Of a DNA stretch of 64,000 nucleotides, positions 41,451 to 51,703 are shown piece after piece. The notes under the pieces are model-generated. The model was not told the DNA's origin, made no database searches, and was given only the letters and a program-made list of their open reading frames with translations. Position numbers and translations under genes: made by a program. This DNA is from Paralithodes platypus (taxonomy: Eukaryota > Arthropoda > Malacostraca > Decapoda > Lithodidae), in the NCBI GenBank assembly GCA_032716605.1, contig CM064480.1:21973651-22037650 (forward strand), written 5' to 3'. Each line of letters begins with the position of its first letter. Position 1 is the first letter of the stretch.

Positions 41451-42621
41451 ATTGTATCCCTCAATTGTCTGGCTAACTCCACCGAATTGCAAATCCGTTA
41501 ACCTTGGGGAGGTGGGCCTCCCCAAGGTTCAACCGCCGGGTGTGAAAGTAATTTAAATGTTAACCCCAATTTTTCCTATCCCCACTTCTTTGCAAAAGAT
41601 CGCCGGGGTGGAAAGACCAAACAAACAAAACAGCCTAGTTTTTCAATGGCTTTGCAAAAACCGGGAAAAACTATACTCCACCTGTGTCCGTATGAACACC
41701 TAGTGAAACGGGTATAGCCATCCCGCCGGGAAACACCTAGTAAGCCTGAACACAGGCTCCACCTCAGAGACGCAGTCCTGGGGAGCCCTCAGGCCACCAC
41801 TCGCCGGGGGAAACTAGCCTATTTTAACCACGCGTGATATAAAACTCGGCAACCAGCCGGATTTTCTCGGTGCAATCGAAAAAACCCGCCGGAAAAGGCA
41901 ACCAGCCGGATTTTCTCGGAGCAATCGAGAAAACCCGCCGGAAAAGGCAACCCACACTAGCCAGATGCAATCTGAGAAACACAATTAGGCCCCGGATTAA
42001 GGCAAAACACAACTAATCCATGACACACATGACACGGTATTACATATTTAAATCATAAATCAATAACACTTGTACATGTAAAAAGCTACGAGCGGCTGGC
42101 TAGGCCTAAGCAGACGGAAATAACACTTAATCACGTCGTACTATAAACAAAAAGCACTGTAACATATCACAACAGGAACTACCGCCATCACCACATCGTA
42201 GAAAAACTCCCGGGAGAGGGAAGCACAGACTCGGGACCTAGAAAAAACTTCACTAAGTGAAGAAAAATACGCTAGGAACGTCAGTAAACAAACAATAAGG
42301 CAACTTCATCAGAAAGAAAAGAAGAAGCCTGATAACGCGTAGTTAAAGCCAACTAAATAACTAGGCTAGCTAGCCGCGAAAAATGTAACACGCGTCCACC
42401 ACGGGACCACGAGGGTACACCCGAAATAGGTGTCCCAAACACACGACCCAAATACACTGAACTGCGGGAAACCCGTCCCTGACACTCCTGCTACGCATAT
42501 CCTAACCTTACTCGATACATCCCAGAGTAAACAAATGAGAAAAAACTCACTAGGGACGCAGCAAATGCGGAACCAGCGGAGCGTGGGGAGACATGTCAGG
42601 GCAGGTTGAGCGCAGAGCAGA
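41451..42621 (-). promoter_or_regulatory. DIRS A 5' untranslated region, distal part, with local duplication
   Basis: Non-coding. Contains a roughly 53-base direct duplication (GGCAACCAGCCGGATTTTCTCGG unit, in part) at about 41847-41945, with self-complementary CCCGCCGG boxes, and the ATCGCCGGGG motif near 41599. It matches 27540-28850 of B. Confidence 0.65.
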
Positions 42622-42932
42622 GAAGGAAGTATGACGCCTGAAGTCAGCGTCTAGTCAAATATCCACACAAGTACATCCACGAGTATATGGAAAGCTTATG
42701 AATAGTTATTCTTATTTTCTTTTTCTTTTTTATTTGTTACGAAGTTTTTTTCGTAGTGAGAACCCAATTTCATAATGACAGAACCATGAGTGAGGTTGCG
42801 TGCGCTCATGATGAAGGCTCCTCAATTTTTTATGCTCTGCGCGGTAGATTCAAACTACGGTAAATGAGCGTTTGAAGAGGAGGGCTTATGTAATAGGCAT
42901 AATCGTCAATGATGGAGGGGCCACTAATAAAT
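42622..42932 (-). repeat. DIRS A left inverted terminal repeat
   Basis: About 311 bases, reverse complement of the inner part of 5529-5876; the outer end is TTATTAGTGGCCCCTCC on the minus strand. Confidence 0.9.
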
Positions 42933-43502
42933 ACATCACTGTTGGCACAACAATTCCTTGATACATTGCACTTTTTACTTTCATTCCGAGATTTTTCATC
43001 TTCCACATACTTCCCATTGCTCCGAAATCCTTCCTTCCTTCACACAATCTCTTTTACCTCCATTTCCATACCTCCACTCCTGCTTATCGTTCCTCCTAGA
43101 TATTTAAAACACTCTACTTGTTCCAATATTTCCCCATCCAGCTTCACATCTAGATTCATCCTACGATCACCCCTATTACACACCATTACTTTACTTTTAT
43201 TGACGTTCACCTTCAGTTTCCTCCTCCCACAAACCACACCAAACTCTTTGACTACCCGCTGCAGTTTCTCCTCAGAATCCGCCACCAACGCTGTGTCATC
43301 AGCGAACAGCAACTGATTCAACTCCCAATCTCTACCATTCTTTCCTACTAAACCCAATCCTCTTCCCATAGTTCTCATTTTCACCTCCCTCACCACACCA
43401 TCCATAAACATATTAAACAGCCATGGTGACATTACACAACCCTGTCACAAACCTACATTTACTTCAAACCATTCACTCAACTCACCATTTCCTACTCTAA
43501 CA
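42933..43502 (-). pseudogene. LINE ORF2 middle part (5' half of the LINE that hosts DIRS A)
   Basis: On the minus strand it reads VRVGNGELSEWFEVNVGL, a TGA in place of the Arg of RQGCVMSPWLFN, the catalytic LLFADDTALVADSEEKL, KVNVNKSKVMVCNRGD and FKYLGGTISRSGG. After a frameshift it reads GSMWKMKNLGMKVKSAMYQG and IVVPTVM, where it is cut by DIRS A. The remaining C-terminus is at 5134-5528. The FADD motif shows it was once a reverse transcriptase; it is now dead. Confidence 0.82.
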
Positions 43503-43639
43503 GGTTTCAGGAAGTTTGTACACAGGTATATTTTTAAGTATGTTACCTGTATCTCCTTTTATAATTTTAACTATTTTTGCCACAAAAAAAAAAAAAAAGT
43601 TAGAGCTCTAAGCAATGGGTTTATTCTCATCCTATTTTT
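43503..43639. other. No gene; A-rich run
   Basis: Short AT-rich stretch with an A16 run (43584-43599) between the LINE and DIRS E. Confidence 0.4.
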
Positions 43640-44171
43640 ATTGTTAGTGGTGTTGATATTTATCACGAATGTCCCCCTCCAGACTTGTGATATCAAGCAT
43701 AGCGTCAGTGATGGAGGGGCCACTAATAAATTATAGGTTTGAGTCCCGAAGGGAAGAAAGGAAAATCTAATATTTAGTAGTGGCCCCGGAATCATTGACG
43801 ATTCCGGCCCTCTCAACCATCCCCTTCCCATTCATTCTGATGTTGTCTAGAGTATCTTGATATATCAGTTAAGGAAGAGAATGCGTCAGCGTCTCGATGC
43901 GAAAGCCACGCTAAGCAAACATCTGCACTACGGGAAGCGTATTTTTAAAATATTTTTTTCGTAGTGGCATCCGCATCATAAGGACGAGTCCGTAAGTCAT
44001 TATGAGCGTACGCTTACGATGAATTGGTCACTACGCTCCGGGGCGGGTGATTTGAACGGCTGACTCTGAGGTTCAAAGAGAGCCATTACCGTACAAGGCA
44101 TATCGTCAATGATTCCGGGACCACTACTAAATATTAGGTTTTCCTTCCCTTAGGGACTCAAACTTATAATT
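43640..44171 (+). mobile_element. DIRS element E, 3' remnant of a second subfamily (ICR plus right ITR)
   Basis: Holds TGTCCCCCTCCAG, an ICR (about 43696-43804) and a right ITR ending at 44171 (GGGACTCAAACTTATAA). The layout matches A, B and C, but the sequence of the right end has changed (GTTTGAGTCCCGAAGGGAAG in the ICR). The right terminus carries the matching changes (CTTCCCTTAGGGACTCAAAC). The ITR body is strongly diverged. No coding region remains; the element is truncated on the 5' side. Confidence 0.8.
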
Positions 44172-44694
44172 GTTGATTTAGCGGCCGACCGCCGTACAAG
44201 CACAAAACACACAAACACACACACTCACTCAGCCAGCTGATGGAAAAATGGCAAATCTAGTGCCTGGTATTTTCAACATTAAAACTGAACCACTTGGTGT
44301 AGAGAGTTCTACTTTTCACCTATCGCAAGATAACAGCAAGTGCTGTCTCCTAATATTATTATAAAAACAGTTACAGTAAATTACTAAAATATCCTGAGAC
44401 TTCTGATATTACCCCAAACTTGGAAATTTACCTTCTTCACTACACATCTTCATTGGTGAGTACAGTGAAGCCCCCAAGGGCGCGATATCAAAAAGGCGCG
44501 GGAGGTACTAGAGTGGCATGAAATATGTAAAGGAAGCGGCATTAAAAAATGGCGCGGTCTATGGCCCGTCGGGAAAGCGATGCGCAGCTATTGTCGGCCA
44601 TCTTGGCGTGACGTCGGCCCGTTTCCGCCCTCCCCGGCCTCCCCCCGCTAGTCTCAGTTATCGTCTTTCGTGTCCTTGAGCGTATTCTGAGATT
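44172..44694. other. No recognisable gene
   Basis: Unique sequence, becoming GC-rich after 44540 (GCGCG, CGTGACGTC). It probably includes the 5' UTR of LINE J. Confidence 0.4.
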
Positions 44695-44901
44695 ATGGAT
44701 CCTCCCACCCCACCATCCCCACCGCCACAGGCCCCCCACCCCCACTGACCGTTAACACACCAGCCCGTGTGACACTGGTCCCGCCGAAGAAGAAATTGAA
44801 GGTGATAACTATTGGGAAGAAGAAGCAGGTCGAGAGGGGAGACAAACAAGCAAATTTTGCTCGTCACTTCACACCACAACAACGACACCATACACCATTA
44901 T
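44695..44901 (+). pseudogene. LINE J ORF1, N-terminal remnant
   Basis: ATG at 44695 opens MDPPTPPSPPPQAPHPH to a stop. A one-base shift gives LTVNTPARVTLVPPKKKLKV and ITIGKKKQVERGDKQAN. The PPKKKLKV segment resembles a classical nuclear localisation signal. A Pro-rich then Lys-rich start fits a LINE ORF1. The link to the downstream ORF1 is by position only. Confidence 0.4.
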
Positions 44902-45458
44902 AAGTGAGTACCCATTCCATTTACTGTTACGCACTGGCAGTATCGTAACCAATAGGGTCTTGCTGAGTACCGTGGAAATTATATTGTCACTGCTATAAGC
45001 TCAAAACAGTGTACAAAATTGGTTAAAGTTTTTGCACCACACACATCTGCCATCCTGTGCGTGGTCTCTCCACGCATCTCGGTTGGGCTACCCCCAAAGG
45101 GTAGCCAAGTCGATCCCCACCTGCCCGCGGTGACCTTGCAGACACCACTTTCCCTTTTTTTCTTTTCAATTTTTAAAAATTTCCATTGTGGCGGCACTGA
45201 CGGGGACGGCGCTACCTGGGGTCTGTCCCAGGTAGTTATTTTCAAGTTTTTTTAACTAGGGTTTCCTCTTATTTTTAATCAGATACGAAAAACGGGTCCT
45301 TTAGTCCTCGAGACTAAAGTTGCTGCCCCCGACATTCCCTTGCTTGCCAAGATAGTTCAGAAACATTTGAAGAGACCAAAAAGGAGCCGACCAAACGCAC
45401 CACTGAGGTGGTAGATGGTGGAAATAAAAAAACTGTCTGGGACCATTAGGTCCTGGTA
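44902..45458 (+). other. Probable LINE J ORF1 interior, decayed
   Basis: No long frame. A 9-bp stem with arms CTACCTGGG and CCCAGGTAG lies at 45210-45235, and a GC-rich hairpin with arms GGGCTACCC and GGGTAGCC near 45087. The frame before 45459 (TTTGAAGAGACC) may be coding but carries stops. Confidence 0.35.
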
Positions 45459-46205
45459 GTGAAGCCAAAAGACCGATCCTCCGAGCCAGTAAGCCCACCA
45501 GATACAAAGGCAATCGAGACTGCTTTGGCTTCGGTTCCGGTTAACAAGTTAACTAGAACTGATTCAGGTGTACTGGTGGTACGAATTCCATCCAAGAAAG
45601 CCAAGGAAGACGCAGGAAGGGCCATCAATCAGTGTTTGGGGGTGGACAGTGCCTTCAGTGTCTCCGAACCAAAAAAGATGCTGCCAAAAATGACTCTGGT
45701 AGGCATTGTTAATGACACTGAGGATAATGAGATCATTCCCAGCATCCTCAACAAGAACCCAAGAATAAAGTCCCTGGTCGACGATGGCTTAGCTATGAAT
45801 TTGCTATTCACCAAGCAAAAGAGTGATGCACACACAAAGACTGCGGTAGTAAAAATGTCACCTGAAATACGCTCTTCCATTGTGGATGATGGCAATTCTG
45901 TGTATGTTGGACTTGTGAGATGTCGTGCATACGATCGCTTCTGGGTAACACATTGTTACCATTGCCAGGGCTTTGGCCATACCAGTGACAGGTGTTATCG
46001 GAAAAATGAGGATCCAAAATGCAACTTCTGTGCCGGTACTCATAACTCAAAAGACTGCACCAACAAGACTTCCCCCAAATGTATAAATTGTATGAGCTCC
46101 ACATCAGTTACGGAGCCGCCAAATCATTTCGCCTCAAGTAGAAATTGTCCTCTAATGACAGCTCAGAGAAATAAAGTTATTGAAAACACCAATTTTTTAG
46201 GTTAA
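45459..46205 (+). CDS. LINE J ORF1 with CCHC zinc knuckles
   Basis: 248 codons. The N-terminal half (about 30-150) has an RRM-like alternation (GVLVVRIPSKKAKEDAG, KMTLVGIVNDTEDNEI), known from the gag-like ORF1 proteins of I/Jockey-group LINEs. Zinc knuckles follow at about 168-225: CYHCQGFGHTSDRC, CNFCAGTHNSKDC and a third CINCMSS...HFASSRNC. These bind RNA in the ribonucleoprotein. The stop at 46203 is 5 bases before the ATG of the endonuclease ORF at 46211, as in a two-ORF LINE. The Met at 45459 may not be the true start, since the frame before it is decayed. Confidence 0.82.
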   Translation: MKPKDRSSEPVSPPDTKAIETALASVPVNKLTRTDSGVLVVRIPSKKAKEDAGRAINQCLGVDSAFSVSEPKKMLPKMTLVGIVNDTEDNEIIPSILNKNPRIKSLVDDGLAMNLLFTKQKSDAHTKTAVVKMSPEIRSSIVDDGNSVYVGLVRCRAYDRFWVTHCYHCQGFGHTSDRCYRKNEDPKCNFCAGTHNSKDCTNKTSPKCINCMSSTSVTEPPNHFASSRNCPLMTAQRNKVIENTNFLG

Positions 46206-46210
46206 CAAAA

Positions 46211-47115
46211 ATGATACAAGGGAGCCGGTTGAAACTGGGTCTGTTGAATGTTCGTTCCTTGCGTAACAAAATGGATCATATTTGCGAGATCTTGGATGAA
46301 CGTAACCTTGATGTATTATGTCTCACTGAGACCTGGTTGTTCGAGTCAGATCTGAATATTATCCAGGCGGCATTGCCTAAAACCCATTCCATAATAAATG
46401 TTCCTAGGCCTAGGGGAGATCATCTGGGTGGTGGAGTGGCAGTTGTCTACTCCACATCTCTGGTGAATATCTTGCAAATAAGCCATAACCCAGCCCCTCT
46501 TTATTATGAACTGTTGGAAGTGGAAATAAAACTCCATCAACAAATTCTAAGAATGGCAGTTGCCTGGCCATCGTGGCACAGATAGGGGTTTTATGGAAGA
46601 GTTTGGGCAGTTTCTCGAGAAATTTTCTGCTAAAACCGGAAGACTTTTGATGTGTGGAAATTTTAATTACTGGGTTGACAGCCCTCATCTGAAGCCGTTC
46701 TCTCCTGAGTTCCTGGAGTTGACTGATCAGAACAATTTTGTAAACCATGTGTCCCACCCAACTCATATCTTAGGACACACCCTTGACTTGGTTCTCTCTC
46801 CTGTGGGTTGTGGTGGTGTTCTGGATGTTGATGTTGAGAATGCTGACCCTAATACCTCTGATCATGCTTTGATTACTTTCAGCTTTGATTTCCCTAAGCC
46901 ACTCACACATGAAAAAGTAATCAGATTTAGAAATTATAAAAATACAGACCAAAGTTTGGCTAGCAGTGAAGTAAAACAGTACTTGGGAAGTATTGATACT
47001 TCCAACCTTACTTCAGATGAGCTGGTAGAGGTACATAGAAATGCACTTAAATTAGTGTTCGATCATCACTGTCCAGAAGTAGAGAAGAAAATTGTTATGC
47101 CCTGTTTTTCTACAG
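46211..47115 (+). pseudogene. LINE J ORF2, apurinic-type endonuclease, truncated before the RT
   Basis: Starts MIQGSRLKLGLLNVRSLRNK, then LDVLCLTETWLFESD and a GGGVAVVYST segment. A frameshift near 46555 follows, where the usual YRPPG motif would sit, then HRGTDRGFMEEFGQFLEKF, LLMCGNFNYWVD, HTLDLVLSP and the SDHALITFSF motif. Asn of LNVRS, Glu of TETWL, the GNFN (in place of GDFN) and the SDH are the expected active-site positions; the Asp to Asn change in GDFN would impair catalysis. Sequence is lost at about 47115, before any RT motif. Confidence 0.82.
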
Positions 47116-50100
47116 GATTAACTTGGGTAATGTGAGTTCTAACTGACTGGGTATATAAGGCTGCATGCACAAAACAAGGTATGAGGAATAGAGAACACAA
47201 AATAAACACACGGTAACAAGACACACGATCACATTTATTGATATATACACTTCTGAATACTCGTACAAGGCAAATGATAGAATTGAACAACACTAGCATA
47301 AGTGGATCTGGATGGAGCCTAGTCTCCCACTTCCAACGTTCAGGTATTAATCTTCTGATCACTGGCTTTAATTCACAAGTTTATATACTGGAGACCATCA
47401 ATGTTACTTATAGATTCATATTCACTGTTAGATTTATTACTGGTAGCTCTGGTGCACAAGTAGTAGTTCACAGACTAGATTAGACACGCATATTTTAGAG
47501 CACAGGAATTCTAGTAACCTCAGGGGGTACTGATCTAAGTTTTATATTCTTGTATCAGAAATACATAGAACGCAAATCAGTGGGCGAACATTCAGATATC
47601 ACTAGGGTTTCACTTCTATGTAATAATATCTGGGTATATAGGTAATTACGAGAGTTAATATCGCCTGTTAATTAATGAACACTGATACGCTTAGCACTTC
47701 CTAATGGAATGGTTATATATGAATTATACTGGGGCAAAGATATAGCCACTTCGTAGAAATATTAATAAGTGAATCTCTAAATAGTACTGTAACAATGTAG
47801 TACTGATAGAGTGAATCTTGGGTAGTATTTGACTGGTCTGGTCCTGGTTATCTTGCGTCCGTGATGTTGGGGGCTAACGACTGGTTCCGCGGCCGTCCAG
47901 GTGGTCCATATGTAGGAAGTTCTCAAGTACGTGGACAGGTCCTTCTATCCAAATATGCCACGGAGTCTGCCAGCTCTGGAACTCAATTCTCAGCAACCAA
48001 CAAGGATAGAGCTCGAGGTTAACTCTGGTGACCAACCTGGGTTGGTGTCTATCTTTCAACTGATTTTACTGGGGGCTGGAGCTGGGTTTATAGGCTCAGT
48101 TTTGGACCCTGTAGGCCATAGGGATCTCGAGTCTTATGGAATTATTTGAGCTCTCAATAGATATGGGGACTAGGTAAGGTGGTGATTACTGTTGTGGCAC
48201 ATGGCTATAGGGAGCCTTCATATTGTGATAGAACTGAGCCTTAGTAAGAGGTACTACTTTGGCTATACTGGAAGTATTGAGGGGAGGGAGACTGGATCTA
48301 CTTTGCGAGGAGGATTGGGACAGCTGTGATAGGAGCGTCTCTCTTAGATTGTTCAATCTTCATTCTATGGTATAGCTGAGGTGCTAATTTAGTTATCAGA
48401 GTATGCAAGAAAGGTTAATGGGTTATTGTGAGTTAATAGAGGTTAGCAAAGGTGTTAGTCATGCATGGTTAGTTCATTGATAGGAAGAATTCCTGTGCTA
48501 CCTGGCAATGACCCGGAAGTCAAAACAAGGGTCAGGTATACCTCCGCAGGGGTGGGGGTCTCCCTCCTCGGGTGGGTAAAAAGGGGTAGCTGTGCGCCCT
48601 CTCTCTGTGATGGTCGTCCGGCGGCTGTGGCTAGGGGCTTGCCATATCACAAGTGTTTGTAATAACCCTCTGTTTATGAGACAGATGTGGGTGTTCTTAA
48701 TACCAAAACCGAAGGTGCCTTGACTAGTTGGTTTAATCGGTTGGGTTGTTAATTGCATGGCTTGCTGGATGTGGTGGAGACTGGGTTGCTAACTCTGCCA
48801 CATTTATCTGGAAGTATGGCAATAGAAGTTAGTCACTGGCGAGGCGGCTAGCCTCGCACTGACGATCATTGGGTGCAGGGTTGTGAATGGGTTGTGAGGG
48901 AATAGATGGCATGCAAAGGGTTAGTAAAGTTCTAATGTTGTTCCGTCCTACTAAGGGAAGGTAGGCTGGATAGGAGTATATATATATAAAAGGTTGGAGA
49001 ACGTTAGCAACGGAAAAATCAAGGATCTTCAAGAGGTATGAGGGAGAGGCTAGGTCGGAAAAGAGTCGAGGAGCGCGGGGTGTTAATGAGAGGGAGAGAG
49101 TTCAGGGGGCTACGTGGAAGTTTGACCCTAAGGTCTCCGGGCGTAGGGGTGGCATTAGACTACAGTTGATATTGGAGTTTGGGGGGAAATGACAGTGAAA
49201 GTACGTTAGCCAAATGCTACCGGGGGATGAGCAAATGTGGTGGTATATGAGTCTGGAAAGGATAGAATCATGTGGACTGTGGGCTGTGGGGAAGGGGAGG
49301 TTAACTGTAGGTGTGTGCTTGACTGTGGATAAAAGTAGAGAAAAACATGGTGTATTATTACTCGTCAATACGAGGGGTTATGGACACTATTATTTGACAC
49401 AATTTCTTGCTGATCTAGTTGTCCCTGGGAACTGCGTTTTCTATGAAATATAGACCAAAGAAAAGTGGCAGTTTGTAGGGGTACTTCGTTATTGTTTTGT
49501 GGTACTATGATAGACAATGGTAAAAAAAGGTTATCTATACAATCTCTGGTTGGGGTAAGAATTAGAGTTACTGCATGGTGGCTAACATCTTCAGTCATTA
49601 TCTCTGTCTAGGTCTTACAGGAATAATGGTTATATATACAATGGTGTACCCGTGGGTATCATAGTTTCTTATCAATTATGACATGGGGGTTAACATATTA
49701 CTTCTTGGATGGAGGAACATACATAGATTTATGGGGGCGGTTGGTCTTCAGAAACTTAGTCTGGCAAGACAAGGTATTTTAGGGGGTTAACATATTACTT
49801 CTCGGATGGAAGAACATACATAGATTTATGGGGCGGTTGGTCTTCAGAAACTTAGTCTGGCAAGACTGGGGTTAACATATTACTTCTCGGATGGAAGAAC
49901 ATACATAAATTTATGGGGCGATTGGTCTTCAGAAACTTAGTCTGGCAAGACAAGGTATTTTAGGGTATGTTGATATTAATATCCTAACTTAGGGACAGGG
50001 CATGGGTGTATTAACTTAAGGTGTATTTATGTTCGTCATCATGTAGGTAGAGGTGTAGGACACGAGGGGTAATGTATACGCGAGGTGGGGGAAAGGGTTG

Positions 50101-51277
50101 TGAATTGTAAAGGGGTTGGTTTGAGGCTAGGCGCCGCGCCGCTCGTGACCTAGGATAGTGACCTTTAATGCGCTGGACATAGGGGTGGCATTTCCCTACG
50201 ATCGAACAGGTAGAGTGGTGTGTGCAGCGGGGCGTGAAGGATAAGTGGACAGGATGACCCAAACAGGGTACCACTGAGCATAGGGTCATGAAGCAAAATA
50301 GAGTAGTGTGGATTGTGGATACGAAGGAGGTGATTGGAAGACGTATAACAATTGTGGAAAAGTAAATGGAAGAGATGAACACAATGGCGGATAGAAGATA
50401 ATTAACCTAAGGATTGAATACATGCATGAATGACGACATTATAGCCGTCGTCCTAATAAGATGATGAAACCTGGTTGGTCTGCACGTGGCACAATACGAC
50501 ACAAGGACAGTGCCGCTATGTCGTATCAATACTGGTGGCATACTCCGGTTAATATTATATATACACTTAGTTACTAGAAGAACAAGGCAAGGGGGGGCGA
50601 CTGAGCACGGGGGTACATATGTCTATACTCGTCATGGAAAGGGAGATACGAGGTAGCTTTCCTGCATCCCTCCTGATAATCGTCTGCAGATTGGTCATAG
50701 TGAGTTTATCCGAATTAACAGGCCTAAATCAATACAATAACTGGCATAGGGTTATCGGGTGTATAGAGTCGTGGTTAAAGGTTGGGAATATATAGTTAGT
50801 GGATAAAACAACGGGAGGTTAGAGACATAGAATTGTTAGAATTGGGGGGGCTATGATTGTTATATAACTAATACAGGGCTGACGTAATCACGATCTGATT
50901 TGGTGTGAAATGGAAGCTAAGGTGTCTTAGATCGCCTCAAACCTACACAATGAAAGTATTATAGCCTGTATGGTGGTTACATAATTAAATACATACTTAG
51001 GTGGTACATCAAGAATATCAGTGAGTAAAGTATTGTGGTTTGTATATTAGAAGACTGTGATTGAGAGACGTATAATATGTGGAATGAATTGAGAGAGAGA
51101 GAGAGACCAAATCGGGAAAGGAAAAGGGGCCTGGGATCTCGTTGGGGATGGGAGTTTCGCTCTCAAGATTTTCGTTCCTGTGGCTCGTTAGGGTTGGAGG
51201 TTTCGCTCTCAGGTTTTTCGTTCCTGTGGTATTTTAAAAATCATAGTACGAGATGATTCACCTTGGTATAGCACTCG
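47116..51277. other. About 4.1 kb without recognisable genes
   Basis: Moderately AT-rich, no ORF with a domain I recognise on either strand. Contains TATATAAGG at 47151, the minisatellite at 49689-49964, and scattered GT-rich stretches. It could be an old LTR-type or other non-coding element or ordinary intergenic DNA; I see no boundaries that decide. Confidence 0.5.
49689..49964 (+). repeat. Three-copy minisatellite, unit about 85-97 bp
   Basis: Copies start GTTAACATATTACTTC at about 49689, 49786 and 49871. Copies 1 and 3 end in AAGGTATTTTAGGG, which is missing from copy 2. Copies differ by a few substitutions (CTTGG/CTCGG, GCGGTT/GCGATT). Confidence 0.88.
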
Positions 51278-51377
51278 NNNNNNNNNNNNNNNNNNNNNNN
51301 NNNNNNNNNNNNNNNNNNNNNNNNNNNNNNNNNNNNNNNNNNNNNNNNNNNNNNNNNNNNNNNNNNNNNNNNNNNNN
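51278..51377. other. Assembly gap (100 N)
   Basis: Exactly 100 N, the conventional length for a scaffold gap of unknown size. Confidence 0.98.
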
Positions 51378-51697
51378 CTGTAGCTTGGTTGATTTGATGC
51401 GTAAGAAGGCAAAGCATGTCTGCAGTTGATCGACATCGTCTAAAACCATATTGCCTATCACTGATTAATTTATTATTCTCAAGATGCTTAATTATGTGAT
51501 TATTTAATATAATTTCAAAGACTTTACCAAGAGTGGAAGTTATAGCTATTGGTCTGTAGTTTGATGAATCTGAAGAGGCACCTTTTTTAGGAACTGGATG
51601 GATGTTTGCTTCTTTCCAGGGTACTGGGAAACATGAGGTATGAGTACACAGACGGAAAATTTTTGCCAATACAGGAGCGAGCACCAAGGAGCAATTC
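51378..51697 (-). pseudogene. LINE RT fragment next to the gap
   Basis: On the minus strand it reads LVLAPVLAKIFRLCTHTSCF, VPKKGASSDSSNYRPIAIT, FEIILNNHIIKHLENNKL, SDRQYGFRRCRSTADMLCLL and then the gap. It belongs to the same LINE family as G (58103-59501); bases 51378-51558 are identical by eye to 59322-59501. It adds the N-terminal RT residues that G lacks. Its 5' end abuts the gag start of DIRS F. Confidence 0.8.
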
Positions 51698-51703
51698 TTA
51701 AGT

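Larger units (their letters stand above)
5529..42932 (-). mobile_element. DIRS element A, full length, carrying three large nested insertions
   Basis: A runs from its left ITR (42622-42932) to its right ITR (5529-5876) on the minus strand. Its own pieces are 5529-7418, 15911-20091, 29164-30008 and 41451-42932, about 8.4 kb in all. The interruptions are a Gypsy-like element, DIRS B and DIRS C. Each break rejoins cleanly against the uninterrupted copies: recombinase at 7418/15911, gag at 20091/29164, and 5' UTR at 30008/41451. No long target duplication is seen at either end, as expected for integration by a tyrosine recombinase. It is inserted in a LINE. Lesions include a nonsense codon upstream of the RT, a 2-bp deletion in the recombinase and an internal gag deletion. 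Confidence 0.9.

Noticed and set aside
47151..47230. Promoter of a host gene (TATATAAGG)
   Set aside because: No ORF or splice pattern follows; the motif alone is not evidence.
49685..49965. CRISPR-like array
   Set aside because: Only three adjacent near-identical units without spacers, in eukaryotic repeat-rich DNA; a minisatellite.
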